Source: Meconema thalassinum (lineage: Eukaryota; Arthropoda; Insecta; Orthoptera; Tettigoniidae). Taken from it: 64,000 nt of DNA. This document shows, one piece after another, positions 40,331-52,577 of this stretch. The stretch spans positions 23,442,982-23,506,981 of the forward strand of contig OX336392.1 of the NCBI GenBank assembly GCA_946902985.2, read 5' to 3'. Every line of letters begins with the position of its first letter. Positions within the stretch are counted from its first letter, which is position 1. The notes below the pieces were generated by a model that was given only the letters and a program-made list of their open reading frames with translations, did no database searches and was not told where the DNA came from. The translations under genes were made by a program, and so were the position numbers.

Positions 40331-40349
40331 TACTTTAAAGAAAATGCGA

Positions 40350-40835
40350 GAAAAGGCGAGCTTTTATGCCCAAGGTCGCGGGTTCAAACCCAGCCGAAGT
40401 CGTCTGATTTTATAAGAGCATTAAAAATCCTTCAGTATGCCTTCCTTCGGAGGGGAAGTAAAGCCGGCGGTCCCATGTCATAGATTTATGGCATGGAAAG
40501 GAACCTTCCACTAACTACACTTGTGTGAAGCCAAAATTTGTAGGTTAGAATTGATAATGCTCTATTAGTTCCAACGTTTGCCGCCAGGTGCTGACTGCAA
40601 TGCCATCTAGTAGCCAATTCCGCAAGCCAGGTGCCGTGGACGGTAGCATTTGGTAGCAAAAGTAGGAACTACTTGACATTATCGTCTTCAGTCCTTACTT
40701 GAATTAAAATAGATAACACACACTAATACAGCCATCACAATTAACACCGGTTATTAGACAGATTCTACACACATCCAAGTACACGGGGCTACATAACCGT
40801 GTTGTCGCAGCCCCTAAACTAAGGAAACAACCAAC
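40350..40835 (+). repeat. SINE-A1, head truncated
   Basis: GAGCTTTTATGCCCAAGGTC to AACAACCAACC. The first ~25 bases of the head are missing. Confidence 0.88.
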
Positions 40836-40909
40836 CTTCCTTTTCAAGGAATCTTTTTTCAGATAAGAATTTAAATTTAAGGATTGAATAGGTGCTCCCT
40901 GATTATGAA

Positions 40910-41045
40910 ATAATGTAGCGTCTCGGCATTTTTCGGTGGGAGTGTGGAAAAACACGGGAAACCCCACTCTGAATGGCCATCGTCAGTGCCGGGACTCGAA
41001 CCACCGATCTCTGGGTTTGCTGCAACACTCTTCCTTGACAGTCAT
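40910..41045 (-). repeat. tRNA-headed SINE fragment
   Basis: On the minus strand, GATCGGTGGTTCGAGTCCCG is a B-box-like segment followed by GGCACTGACGATGGCCATTC. Only one copy is in the window. Confidence 0.5.
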
Positions 41046-41124
41046 GATAGGCAGGTTAATTCTTTATAGTGCAGAATATTGAAGCTATTTCATTTGTGGA
41101 TTTTAAAATTTAATTTTAATTATA

Positions 41125-41215
41125 AGCTTCTAAAATCTAAAATGCAAAATCTAAAATCTAAAATCAAATACAAAAATTCAAAAATATAAAAAAATAAAAA
41201 TCTGAAATCTGAAAT
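41125..41215. repeat. AAAATCT-rich simple repeat
   Basis: Variants of CTAAAATCTAAAAT occur in tandem. Confidence 0.8.
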
Positions 41216-41218
41216 GTA

Positions 41219-41871
41219 CAGTGGAACTTGGGTAATTCGAACCTCAAGGGACCAGTACAAAAATTCGAATTATCCAAACAGTCGAATTAAGAAAGTTCTT
41301 TGAAAAGGGTAGAGAAAAGATATTGTATTACGTTTACATAATTATTTACGTTCAACAAAGCAGATTAACCGACAACGGTAATTTATGACTGTGTCGTGAA
41401 TAACCTCAAAGGTTTCAAATGGAAAATAAAACCAAAATGTACTATTCTCCTATTTAACGACAGTAGTAATCCAGCAATCTAGTTAAGGCATAGAGAAATC
41501 TACTGTTTTTCAAAATAGTTTGAGATTTTTACCTGTTTCCTACAATTATGTTTCTCAGCCATCAGAAAAGAATCTAACAAATTTAAGGAACGGAAAACAG
41601 AACCACTTACGACATTTATATTAAAAAAAACCGCCTAAGTTTGTTGCTTGGGCTGCACTCGGAACGGTTTCTTCGGGAACTGACCCAACTGTTTGGCTTC
41701 CGATCGGCTTTTTACACGTAAAAATTTCGAATTATCCAAAATATAATTGGAATTAACCACGATTTTTTTAGCATTGATTGTATATAAAATGCTAGGGACG
41801 AAGAGAAAAACTCGAATTAAAGACGAAGATTAAAGAAGATTTTAGAAGTTCGAATCAGCCACGTTCCACTG
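41219..41871. mobile_element. pogo-like miniature element (653 bp)
   Basis: The left end CAGTGGAACTTGGGTAATTC and the right end CGAATCAGCCACGTTCCACTG are imperfect inverted repeats. Repeated AATTCGAATTATCC motifs lie within. TA precedes the left end; the right flank is no longer TA. No transposase is present. Confidence 0.75.
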
Positions 41872-42289
41872 CATTTCAAATTTTTACAACCGTATTTTTA
41901 TTGTGATTTTTGTTATCAAATTTTAAAAATAATTTATTTAAATTGTTTTTATTTAAAATAATATATTATTTAATCACCTTTTGTCAAGGAGGTAGAGAGA
42001 TAATATTTGGATTTCAGAAATATTAACACTTCCACAAGAAAATATCGTTGAAAGATTCAACCATCTGCATTTTTTGACAATATAAATTGTTCGTATAACA
42101 GGTGGTAAATATAGAGACCACTAAACTATGAAGGTTTAACACGCATGGCTACGCTGCGGGGAGAATATGAACGTGACGTAAGCACAAACCTTGACTGACA
42201 GAGCAAAGAAATTGAGCGAATTGAACATTTTGGGCATTTCAGACTCGTGTATCGGGCAGTGTGTGTTATTGTGATGTCTGAGTTTGTAA
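41872..42289. other. Unassigned AT-rich DNA
   Basis: No gene or repeat was recognised. Confidence 0.5.
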
Positions 42290-42420
42290 TTGAGGTTAGG
42301 ATTTGGTAGAAGGAGGATCCAGCCTTACATTAGGAACCATCCTAGCATTTGCCTGGAGTAGATTCGGGAAACCACTTCTACAATTGAGGAGCATTTTGGA
42401 AGAAGTACCCATAAGGCAAT
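42290..42420 (-). repeat. SINE-E/F-type fragment
   Basis: AGGAACCATCCTAGCATTTG and CTGGAGTAGATTCGGGAAAC match 43258-43310. Confidence 0.55.
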
Positions 42421-43023
42421 ATGGCGAATTGAGACATTTGCAATCAACGATTTTTAGAACGTGTAACTTAATAAAAATGGCATGTGATATACAGGATATG
42501 CAAGTCAACTTTTTAACAAATTTTGCATTTTGTAACAAGAAATATGTTATTTTCAAAATTAGAAGTACCACAACTTTGAAAATATTACAATAATAATGGA
42601 CATGCGTGTGGGTCGCTTTTCCATAAATCGACAGTGAATGAGTTTTATAAGAGTTAGTAGCTGTAATATGTTTAATTTCAGATGTAGTAATATTAATAAT
42701 AATTTAATACTATAATAATATAATAGAATGCAATTAACAATTATTATATTTCATTATTTGTTGGATCTGTGTTCTTCAAACTGTTGCTGCAGTAAATCTT
42801 TTTCCTTTTACTTCCATCGGGTTACATGTCACTTCGTTTTATGTAAAAACAAACTTACATAAACTAATATCAAGAGCACACAGATTCCAGACAAATGCAC
42901 ATCGGACACGATAAGTGCTGACATTCACTCAAATGGATAAAGGATGAAACTAAACTTGAAGGTAATATAGTATACAATATGGCGGGTCATTTAAAACGAT
43001 TTCTCGAATAGTGACACATAGGT
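42421..43023. other. Unassigned AT-rich DNA
   Basis: It includes AT-rich ATAATA tracts at 42688-42730. No gene is seen. Confidence 0.45.
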
Positions 43024-43205
43024 CACCTCCTCAATTCCTGTCATAGGAATAAAATGTACCTCTTCTGAGTTCTGCCTCACGAGGCTGAGTGTACCCCGTT
43101 TCAGCCCTGAGTCTAGATATAAATTTCTTGGCAGGGCCAGGAATTGAACCTGGACCTCTGGGGCGACAGCCAACGATGCTAGCAGCTACACCACGAGGCG
43201 GTCTA
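43024..43205 (-). repeat. SINE-F (minus)
   Basis: Read in reverse, GACCGCCTCGTGGTGTAGCT forms the head with an A-box-like stretch, and CAGGTTCAATTCCTGGCCC the B-box. The body matches 36050-36185. Confidence 0.75.
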
Positions 43206-43500
43206 TTTGTAACTGAGGCTAAGATTCGGAAGACGATGGTCATGGCCTTAAGTTAAGAACCATCCCGGCATTTGTCTGGACTAGAAGTGGGGATCCACTG
43301 AAAACCACTCTAGGGCATCTGAGGTGAAAATCAAACTCATCTCTTCTCAGATTCGCCTAACAAGGCCGAGTGTACCCCGTTCCAGCCCTCACACCATAAT
43401 TAAGATTTCTTGGCAGTGCCGGGAATTGAATACGGACAAGAACACTCGCCACTACACCACAAAGGGGTCTCATCTCTTCTCAGATTCATCTCACAAGGAG
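43206..43500 (-). repeat. Second SINE-E/F copy (minus)
   Basis: CCATCCCGGCATTTGTCTGG and GAGTGTACCCCGTTCCAGCC repeat the neighbouring copy's blocks, and GCCGGGAATTGAATACGGAC is its B-box. Confidence 0.7.
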
Positions 43501-44363
43501 GTGTGTACTCCGTTACAACGATCAGATCAGAATTATTTTTTCTGCACAGCTGGGAGTTTAGAGACTCTAGGTCCGGATTCTCAATACGTACCCCGAGGGC
43601 ACAAGAGGCGGCATGAGATAAGTTTTGAAAAGCAACTGACTCTCTATCAGTACTTGGTGAGTGGTTCCAGCATTACACGGGCGGAAAACTTTTCAAGTCT
43701 CCTTTGAAGAGAAAATGTCCATGGTCTATGGCGTCGGCATTCATTTTTAAGTCATTTCTTATAAGAAGTTGTTCTTCTAAAAGAAGAGGAATTAGAGAAA
43801 TTAAATTGGAGAAATCTCAACTGCGTTTTTTTCTCTTTCTTCCTTTTCTTGCATTTTTTTGTCCCCTCTCTCCTTCATTTTACTTAGGACACCACTTCCG
43901 TACTCGTTTGATCCCTGCGCGCCGTGAGGAGGGGGGAAAGGAGAGCGCAGACGAGGACAGAATATATTCGCACTTTAACTTCTTGACTGAGGGACGGGAC
44001 GGAATGAGACGGAACGGGACACCAACAGACGTAAATACCGAATACTCTGAATATGGTCGTTCTGAAGTACTCTTCCTCATTCAATGTTGCATTTATTTCA
44101 GTATTTAATGATGATCTCTTAGGGCAGTAAATATTCTTAGACGTAACTTCTATATTAAGTCGTTTCCTTTAATGTAATTGGAAGCTCATGCCAATGCATT
44201 CTTTTGTTTAATTCATTTAAGAAATTTCCATACGTTATAGAGGATTGGTGCAAAATCCGTGCCGTTCTGCATTGGGTTGGTCCTGTAGTGACAATGCACA
44301 TTTAGCTACTTAGAACTTGGTTGCAATGTACAAACAGAAATAATGACTGTTCCTAGTTTTTTA
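43501..44363. other. Unassigned DNA with an unrecognised open frame
   Basis: An open frame at 43704-44108 (134 residues) is rich in Arg, Phe and Ser and shows no domain I know. Minus-strand frames overlap it. I do not call a gene. Confidence 0.4.
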
Positions 44364-45126
44364 GGTTATTTTCATTTACGAACAAATAGGCTTATGAGAT
44401 CACCATTGTCCGTGTGTGTGTGAGTGTTCCCCGTAATGAAATCTAAACGGCTAGAAAGATTTAAATGAAACTCGGTAAGGAGATAGTACTATTTTGCCCT
44501 ACCACGACTGTGCCCTTCAAATTTTATTTCGTCTCACCAATTTAACATGGCGACTGTGCGAAATATTTCACCGGCATTCAATATCTCTGAAGCTCTTAAT
44601 GATATCACCCTGAAATTTTGTACGGCAATATAGGGCAGTAACGAACGTTCACCTATGTGAGTTTCGAAAACCTGTTAAGTACAAAACGAACATGGCGGCT
44701 AAGAGAATTTGAATTATTAAAATCGAAATTTCTCGCGATTTAACCATCCGAGCACAATGAAACTTAATACAGCAAATATGTATACACCTTGTAATGCACT
44801 GATATTTAATTTAGTTCAATTGTTCATATAAACTCAAGATGGCGGCTGTGCGAATTTTTAAAATTATGTTTTAATTTCTTGTGTCCTAATCATGCGATCG
44901 AAGTCAACGTTTGAATAATGAACCTACGCAATAATAGGCATCTAGTAGTGCATAGCTCTTAAGACCTACATATATAAAAATCCAACATGGTGATCGTTTG
45001 AAATATTTAGACGATTCTCAATATCTGCGAGTCTATTACAGCAATCAAACTGAAATTTTGTATGTTGATAGAGACAATTAACATAAGAAGAATATATGAA
45101 AATAGGCTGTATAGTTCTTCTTGTTA
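44364..45126 (+). mobile_element. Helentron-like element, internally shortened
   Basis: TTTTCATTTACGAACAAATA and the GT run mark the 5' end. GAAAATAGGCTGTATAGTTC marks the 3' end, with the hairpin partly lost. ATGGCG-type motifs lie at 44547, 44692, 44839 and 44987 (degenerate): steps of 145, 147 and 148 bp. Confidence 0.8.
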
Positions 45127-45659
45127 GTTTCTTGTGCTCAGTGTTGTGCATAATACACAGTAAAATAAAACAGAAACCATAATTGTTATTTGGTTAGATA
45201 TGTTTTATTATACTTCTAGATTTTCAGACATTCGAATAATTTTACCCCATCAGTTTTATTTTGCTGAATTTATAAAAACAGAGGTCGATAAATTTAACTT
45301 TTTATGGAGTTTGTGTGAAAATATGCATTTTTGGCAAAAACTACAGTACCACAGCATTGCGAAACCTTCGTTTTCGTTTTCTAATTATTGTCTTACTTCT
45401 CACTGTAGTTTGATTGTTGCGAACATGAATTTTTAATGTTGATAACAGCTCGGTTTGGTCATTTTCAAGGATAATCAGTATGGAGTTTCAAGTGGATAAA
45501 AATGAACACCTCCGACGCATTTTACTCTTCGGGTTTAATCGAAGCCACAAGAAGAATATCTGGTGTGTACCAGAGTACGACACTATCTTGTTAACATCAG
45601 TCAAACGCAATTGTATCCTGATTTACTAATTTCTATATTTTAATACTACGTCTAACTGC
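45127..45659. other. Unassigned DNA
   Basis: No gene is recognised. GCCATCTTGAATGTA at its end is the target of the next SINE and resembles a Helentron body motif. Confidence 0.45.
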
Positions 45660-45672
45660 CATCTTGAATGTA

Positions 45673-46172
45673 GCGGCTATGGTGGCGCAGATAGTAGCCC
45701 AAGATCGCGGGTTCAAACCCGGCCGAAGTTGTTGGATTTTTTAAGAGCGTTAAACTCTATCAGTATGCCTTCCTTCGGAGGGGAAATAAAGCCGGCGGCC
45801 CATGTAATAGATTTTGGGTATGATAAAGAACATTCCACTAACCACAGTTGTGGAAGCTAAAATTTGTAGGTTAGTTTGATAACGCTTTATTAGTTGCAAT
45901 GTTCGCCGACAGGTGCTGACTGGGATGGCATTTAGTAGCCACGTCTGCAGCTAGGTGTCGTGGACGGTAGAATTTAGTAGCAAAAGTAGGAACTACTTGA
46001 AAAAATTAATCGTCTGCAGTCTGGAGTCCTACCTGAATCACAGATAACACACTAACTTAATACAGCCATCACAATTAACACCGGTTATCAGACAGATTCT
46101 ACACACACACCCAAAGTACACGGGGCTACATGACCGCGTTGTCGCAGCCCCTAAACTATGGAACCAACCAAC
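45673..46172 (+). repeat. SINE-A1, full length, 13-bp target duplication
   Basis: CATCTTGAATGTA (45660-45672) and CATCTTAAATGTA (46173-46185) flank 500 bp that starts GCGGCTATGGTGGCGCAGAT and ends (CCAA)n. B-box: GGTTCAAACCCGGCC. This is the best reference copy of A1 here. Confidence 0.95.
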
Positions 46173-46249
46173 CATCTTAAATGTATGGATTCACTGTCCT
46201 TTTGTTTTTTTGGTCGAACAATGCTACTTTTACACTCCACGTTATTATT

Positions 46250-46715
46250 AATAGTACATTATGCAACGAGCATATAATGGCAATAATTAGGACACGAGTG
46301 CGTTTATAAAACGAGCGTATGCGAGTGTGTTAATTAACATTATAGGCGAGTTGTTTATGTTAGACGATAATTATTATAACTATTTTATGTTCGAAGATAA
46401 ATATTCATAAATATCTGTCGAGATTTCTCCAGTTTTATGTACTGAACAGAGCGCATGGGACGCAAAGAATGCCATGTATTTGAGCATGGCCTCATCGATC
46501 ACCCCACTATGAAACTAGCTAACGCAGATAAATTTAGAATTAGAAGGCCTTGGAACTCAGCGCGGGTGCGATGCTAACCTTATCTAATTGGTCAAACAAC
46601 TGTTTCTTGAGCTGTGATTGGTGGGGGAAACTGTTTCATAATGAAAAATAGTGTTATAATGACCATCATTATGATACAGTTTTCTGACATATAATAGTCA
46701 GGGTCGAACATAAAT
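46250..46715 (+). mobile_element. Promoter-like miniature element, copy 4 (internal deletion)
   Basis: It starts TAGTACATTATGCAACGAGC and ends CATATAATAGTCAGGGTCGA. ATTGG remains at about 46589 and 46619, but the GCGCATGCGC block is lost or degraded. Confidence 0.85.
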
Positions 46716-46739
46716 ATCCATTATAAGTGTTTTAATATA

Positions 46740-47501
46740 CTGAGATTATTCATTAATTTTGAAATTTCAAGATGGCTGCTGTGCGCTATATTCAGTGTGA
46801 TATCGTTTTGACTAACGCAAGTGAGAACCCTTATATCATACTCATCTCTTGCCAAGATTTCTATTAATTATGCAATTGCTAAGTTATCTATTTTAATGTT
46901 CTAATAACTCGCGAAGCCACCATCTTGAGTGTATGGAATGTGTCCTTTAGTTTTCTGCACGGTCACACCTTGTCACTCATTTCGTTAATGTTGCTCTTAA
47001 GTGTTGTGAGTCATTTATTTTTGTATGTTTTAATTTCAAGATGGTGACAACGCGTAATGTCCAATCTCATATAGTTATCACGTTGACATGAAAGGGTTCT
47101 TGTATAAAACTTCGTGGTTACCAACTGCTATGAACATTGCTTTATTAGCTTGCCACGGTGGGTGAGTGGATAGCGTGTCAGTCTACTAACCCCAAGATTG
47201 CAGGTTCGTTCCTGGCCGTGGTAAGTGATTTTTGAAAGGCGGCAAAATATGACACGCATGTTGGCATGTCAAAGAACCCATTTGAATTCAGTAGGCCGTG
47301 TTCATTATGGCAAAATTAATCTCGGGAGTTTCCGCCAACACAAAGGTATTCATTTCTCTACTAGAAAGAGCTATAGTGTTCAAGGAGCTTAGATATTTAA
47401 CCTCCTTTCATAGTGCTTCAAGGAACAACGAAATTCGACATGCAAGCTACCCTCTGGGTGTCAAATTTCAAAGCTTGCACCCGGCACCCGAGGCCATACG
47501 A

Positions 47502-47553
<52 letters not shown>

Positions 47554-47945
47554 GCTTTATTGGATCATAAGTCGTGGGTTAATATGCATGCATGATAAGC
47601 ATGGACGCCATGTTGAAATTATTTGGCGTTGATGATCTTATAGTTTTGAGAACGAACTCTTCACATACGAAAGGTTTGTTTTTGAGAAATTTGGTAGAGA
47701 TCCAGTTATTAGTTTAGTAGTAATTCGATTTATAATTTAAACATTTGGGTGGCCACCAATTTGTTTTCCTTAAGATGACGGCGATATTTTCAAGCAACTA
47801 GGTGCCCTTTGCTAGAGCTACATCTGTAGCAAAGTTGATTCAAATCGGTTTCGTCGTTTGGGACAGGCATAAACACACACACACAGGGACATTTTAGTCG
47901 TGTAGGCCTCATAAATCTACGTTCATTTTTTATAGAAAGTCTAAA
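46740..47945 (-). mobile_element. Helentron-like element (minus), interrupted by SINE-D
   Basis: CAAGATGGCTGCTGTGCG (46769), CCACCATCTTGAGTG (46917) and AAGATGGTGACAACG (47038) are body motifs. A CA run at 47874-47884 and TTCATTTTTTATAGAAAGTC near 47925 resemble the reversed 5' end. Orientation of the body is mixed, so it may be two copies. Confidence 0.5.
47149..47550 (+). repeat. SINE-D, full length, 13-bp target duplication, (ATT)n tail
   Basis: ATTGCTTTATTAG (47136-47148) and ATTGCTTTATTGG (47551-47563) flank it. The tRNA-like head GTGGGTGAGTGGATAGCGTG and B-box CAGGTTCGTTCCTGGCC are followed by a ~330-bp body and (ATT)n at 47504-47550. The partner copy is at 57288. Confidence 0.93.
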
Positions 47946-47967
47946 TATAAGCTAAACACACTCACTC

Positions 47968-48450
47968 AGGAGAGGCTTCGGTGGCGTAGTTGGTAGCATG
48001 CTGAGCTTCTATGCCGAAGGTCACGGGTTCAAACCCGGCCGAAGTCGTAGGATTTTTTAAGAGCTTTAAAAATCCCTCAGTATGCCTTCCTTCGAAGGGG
48101 AAGTAAAGCCGACGGTCCCATGTAATAGTTTTATGCCATGAAAAAGAACCTTCCACTAACTACACTTGTGGAAGCTAAAATTTGTCAACATTCGCCGCCA
48201 GGTGCTGAATGTGATGGCATTTAGTAGCCACGTCTGCATGTAGGTGTCGTGGATGGTAGCATTTGGTAGCAAAAGTAGGAACTTCTTGAAGAAATTAATT
48301 GTCTGCAGTCCTTCTACCTGAATCACAGATAACACACACTAATACAGACATCACAATTAAAACCGGTTATCAGACTGATTCTACACACACCCAAAGTACA
48401 TGGGGCTACATGACCGCGTTTTCGCAGCCCCTAAACTAAGGAACCAACCA
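47968..48450 (+). repeat. SINE-A1, 10-bp target duplication
   Basis: ACACTCACTC flanks it at 47958-47967 and 48451-48460. Head GGCTTCGGTGGCGTAGTTGG; tail AACCAACCA. Confidence 0.95.
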
Positions 48451-48460
48451 ACACTCACTC

Positions 48461-48929
48461 TGAATGACCGGGATTTGAACCTCGAATTTCCGAACACCTA
48501 GCTCGCCTTCGAAGACGTGGAGCGTGAATTCCCGCTTCATTCCTCCTTCATGTGCCATGTGACCGTGAAGATTAACTCGAAGATTGTTCTCTCTGCCCTG
48601 GCATATGCAAACTGTTTTGCTTCGCCATAGCCCGTAAGGATGATAGTCGATAGCTCGCCTATTGTTCGAGACAGTTCATTGTTCTGTCAGCTACAGAACC
48701 TCCTAGATTCGGATGCAATATTGTTGGCACAAGGGTTTGCCCTTCATTATATCTTGTGCACTACCGCTTCTCATTTCAATGAATAGGGCAGCTGTAGATA
48801 GAGTGGCTTGGAACAGAGATTCTTATATAAGTGGCTTTATTAACCTCAATTCTATTAGACCGCGCATTTCTACGTCTAAAAAGTGCATTTCAGGTGCAAA
48901 AAAAAATCTCCTTCGGTGCCCCATTTAGG
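48461..48929. other. Mostly unassigned; probable upstream LINE M debris
   Basis: From about 48690 the sequence could be LINE M upstream of its recognisable part, but no motif is clear. Confidence 0.4.
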
Positions 48930-49587
48930 CGGTATAAAATCTACCATACGAAAGGTACCTGCAGTTAAGTACTTGGGAGAATGGATTTCTGCGAATTAGA
49001 GCGAGAACCTAGCCATAGATGCCAGATGTACCAAGTTTGAATGGGCTTATCATTCCTGTCGTAGTATCTATTCATCTAAGTGCCTCTCCAAGAACCTCAA
49101 ACTCAGACACTATAACTCGATCGTCCTGTATGCTTCTGAGTGCCTTGTAATGACCAGAAAGAGTCCACTCAGAAAACTGGAGTTGAAAGAGAGGACGATC
49201 CTGAGGAGGATATTAGGTCATAATGATGACTTGTATGAGCACCAGAAGGACATCATCACGTCTATAAGGAAAAGACGCCTGACCTTTTATGGACACTTGG
49301 CACGTCTGGATTCTGAAAGACTCACCAACATGATATTCACAGTAACAGGAAGAGGCAAGGCTTCTAAGAACAAATGGATTGCGTCAGTTAAGTCAGATAT
49401 GGAACAACTAGATATCCCACTGGAACAAACTCATGACCGTCTGATGTTCCCAACGTCCCTTACAAGTAAGAAGACTACAGGAGCTGAAAGAAGACTGACT
49501 CATAGTCAGAAAATGAGGGACTATTGGAAGAAGAAGAAAGCAACAATTTTACCGAAGAGTAGATACGAGCCCCGTGGTCCTCAGTAG
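48930..49587 (+). pseudogene. LINE M RT C-terminal remnant
   Basis: AVKYLGEWISAN, a stop, then KNLKLRHYNSIVLYASECL lead into a 145-residue open frame (49150-49587): ERTILRRILGHNDDLYEHQK, RKRRLTFYGHLARLDSERLT and KMRDYWKKKK, ending at TAG. It corresponds to the region after the YADD core. The core and endonuclease are missing. It is the less decayed of the two LINE M copies. Confidence 0.82.
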
Positions 49588-49865
49588 GCCTTAACGATAA
49601 AGAAAGAAAAGCCCAAAAATACATGGCGAAAACCAGTTAACATAGTTTAAAAGGCAAACAATGTTGTAAAATGAGACTCTCAATTAATTAAAGAACAATG
49701 AAAATGGCGATATCCACAGCATCACAAACAAGAGAGTACTTCAATGCTCAAACTGTTTTTGAATACTTTGCAATAACTTGGCAAGTTTACAAACTCACCT
49801 GCCGCAGGGAAATTATAAATTCCAACAAACACGTCAGGTGGACCCACTGCAAGGTATTTCTGCGT
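49588..49865. other. Unassigned DNA
   Basis: No recognisable feature. Confidence 0.45.
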
Positions 49866-50495
49866 GGCACAGCGGAAATGTTCTAGCCTGATACGCTAAA
49901 GGTTGCTGGATCGAATCCTGACACAGTCAGTTGGCATTTGTAGGTGCGAAAATATGAGGGAGCCGTGTCGGTAGATTTACTGGCACGTTGGTGGCTTCGG
50001 TCGGTAGCATGCTGAACTTCTATGCCCAAGATCGCGGGTTTCTACCCGGCCGAAGTCATTGGATTTTTAAGAGCGTTAAAAATCCTTCAGAATGCCTTCC
50101 TTCGGAGGGAAAGTAAAGCCGGCGGTTCTATGTCATAGATTTATGGCATCTAAAAGATCCTTCCACTAACTAAACTTGTGTGAAGCTAAATTTCTAGGTT
50201 AGATTTCGTTGAAACCCTCTATCAAAGTTCCAGCGTTCACCACTAGGTGTCAGTGACATCTGGTGGCGAAAGTTGGAACTACTTGAAATTGAACGGAACT
50301 TGTAGCTCACCCCATGGGTGTCCGCTTGAATCGGCTACTGCCTCTGGCGAGCCGAACATGTCCTCGGACACTCCCGGCACTAAAAGCCATAAGATAAATA
50401 ATTACTGTCACGTTAAAGATTCCCTTTGGGGCAAAATTCCGGCACCCTGGCGTCTCTAAAAGCCACAGTTGTTAAAAGGGACGTAAAACCAAGGT

Positions 50496-50530
<35 letters not shown>

Positions 50531-50535
50531 AATTC
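49866..50535 (+). repeat. SINE-C (plus) split by SINE-A2, (TAA)n tail
   Basis: The head GCGTGGCACAGCGGAAATGT and B-box GCTGGATCGAATCCTGACAC are followed by GGGAGCCGTGTCGGTAGATT. After the insertion, ACGTTAAAGATTCCCTTTGG, GCAAAATTCCGGCACCCTGG and GGGACGTAAAACCAAGG complete the family, then (TAA)n. Confidence 0.92.
49990..50401 (+). repeat. SINE-A2, 13-bp target duplication
   Basis: TTACTGGCACGTT (49977-49989) and TTACTGTCACGTT (50402-50414) flank it. It carries the A2 3' module (ACTTGTAGCTCACCCCATGG to AGATAAATA). Confidence 0.95.
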
Positions 50536-50785
50536 TGAAAACCTGCAGCATCGTTAGAGGGTTTTTGAATACACATTAGGATTTTTCTTTGGACCCTCTT
50601 GTGAAAACGAGACGTGGAAGATAAGAAGAGAAGACAAAATTAACTGTCAAACATCTATGCTATTCGAAAATGTATGCAATAGGCTTAAGTGTTACTTGAC
50701 TCATTTTCTTGTACGTAATGTACCGATATGAGTCATGGTACCGACTGTAAGTTGAGTAAATAAAGAGATAATAATAATAATAATA
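50536..50785. other. Unassigned DNA
   Basis: No gene is seen; a short (AAT)n lies at 50769-50785. Confidence 0.45.
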
Positions 50786-51039
50786 ACAGATGGAGGAGTT
50801 CGGTGTCCCAAGATATGTCACCCAAGGAAGAAGTAGCTCCTGGCGGCGAACTTCCCTACCATGTATGGAAGTCTCTTAATCGTATAAGAGTGGGCGTCCC
50901 CCGATGCAAGACCAAGTTGAAGAAATGGGGCATTCTTCCGGTAGACGCGGACACTTCTTGTGAACTGTTTATAGAGGAAGTGACAAGGCCATTGCGGCAG
51001 CAAAACTTTGGAATGATTAATCAGACTCGGAAACGAACG

Positions 51040-51120
<81 letters not shown>

Positions 51121-51122
51121 AG
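50786..51122 (+). pseudogene. LINE C-terminal tip with (ATT)n tail
   Basis: WKSLNRIRVGVPRCKTKLKK followed by WGILPVDADTSCELFIEEVT resembles the C-terminal tail of jockey-like LINE ORF2 (LNRLRxGVxRC, KWG), with the CxC-H-C knuckle eroded. The frame reaches a long (ATT)n tract at 51039-51120, which serves as the 3' tail. Only the last ~75 codons are present. Confidence 0.72.
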
Positions 51123-52228
51123 CTGAGATTTGGACGGTTGTCCCAGAACATAAAATAAGAAATCATCAGAACATTTGTCTGGAGTTAGTATAGAAATATA
51201 ACACTCAGGATGTTTTCTTTTGACGCCAGGATGCGAAGTGCAGCCCTCCGTTGGAGTCATGGAGCGTGAATGAACGCAACCAGTTAAATAACTGGGTTAG
51301 TGTACTCAATAATAAGTTTATATAATGCTCTAAGGCACCGAGGACAGTGAATCTGTCATATTTTAAGTCGAATATCACTTGTAAGTTAATCCTTGCCGTC
51401 ATAATCGAGGCATTATAAGGACAAGACAAGAAAAGAAACTTTTCAGTTAGAATTGCGAACAGACATTTTGCGCAGCTCTTCTTTCCATCCGTCAACTTTA
51501 TTGCTTACGTTAAAGCGGGAATAATAGCCATAATAACTGCGGAGCCGTAAGAATAAAACTGAGATGGTCGGAGAGAATCTGAGACTATTTTGTTTATGAG
51601 TCGCTGCGTGGCAATGGCTCCATAGCAAGAGCGGGCTTCTTTTTTAATTTAGCAAAAAAGAAACTTGAATTCCGTAACGTTTGTGAATTGTTAATTTTAT
51701 TGCGTCATACGCACTAATATACCAGTAGTCAGGTTACGACTGGGTCAGATGACCTTGTAGTTCTGCCCCTTAAATCCCCAAACTAACAGGTTATGACTAT
51801 GGAATCTACAGTACAGTGAAGTCCTTCTCTAAATGACGGAACCTCACTGAGACAGCGTGGCGGGTGGACGGATCGCGATGAGTTACGGCCAGATAACTTG
51901 CATGTATCGATTACAAAATAGTGGGTCGGTAAGCCGCGGATGCTGTCATAGCATTGATTACATACGCAGCTCGCAAGACACCTTAATGGAGATAATTAAG
52001 ACTTGTGAAGTACTGTAGCCTATCTCGTATCCCATGAACAAGGTTAGGAATACAACAAAACAACGAATATTCCTAGTGGAAACTTATCTTCTCAAGAAGA
52101 AATCTTACTGTAAATGTGTTCGTAAGTTTCAGCACCGTGCGATTTTTACTTGTGAGAGAACCTCAAACAAAAGCTATACAGAAACAATCCGCGTACTCTC
52201 GAGGCTCTCGAGAACGAAATAACTGCTC
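51123..52228. other. Unassigned DNA
   Basis: About 1.1 kb without a recognisable gene or repeat family; the short open frames lack motifs. Confidence 0.45.
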
Positions 52229-52239
52229 TGATAAGAAAT

Positions 52240-52566
52240 GAAAAATGAAAATCCAGAGCCTGCTTCCAGTCGGACGACCGGGTCAGGGAATGGAATGAAT
52301 GAAGTCCCCAACTAGCAGCGAGCATATGAACTGTGCCGGCTGCCGAAGCCTGTCGCACTCCCCTGGGGAAATGATTAAATGAATGACAGATGAAATGAAA
52401 TGATAGTGGAGAATGTGGCTGGAATGAAATTTGTGATAGGGAAAACCGGAGTACCCGGAGAAAAACCTGTCCGCCTCTGCTTTGTACAGCACAAATCTCA
52501 CATGGACTTGAACCACGGACCCAGTGGTGAGAGGCCGACGTGCTGGCGCCTAAGCCACGGAGGCTT
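52240..52566 (-). repeat. SINE-B (minus), 11-bp target duplication
   Basis: TGATAAGAAAT (52229-52239) and TGATACGAAAT (52567-52577) flank it. The tRNA-like head at the right end reads GCCTCCGTGGCTTAGGCGCC in reverse. Confidence 0.93.
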
Positions 52567-52577
52567 TGATACGAAAT

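Noticed and set aside
43704..44108. 134-residue frame as a host gene
   Set aside because: Low-complexity Arg/Phe/Ser composition, overlapping open frames on the other strand and no recognised domain or splice structure.
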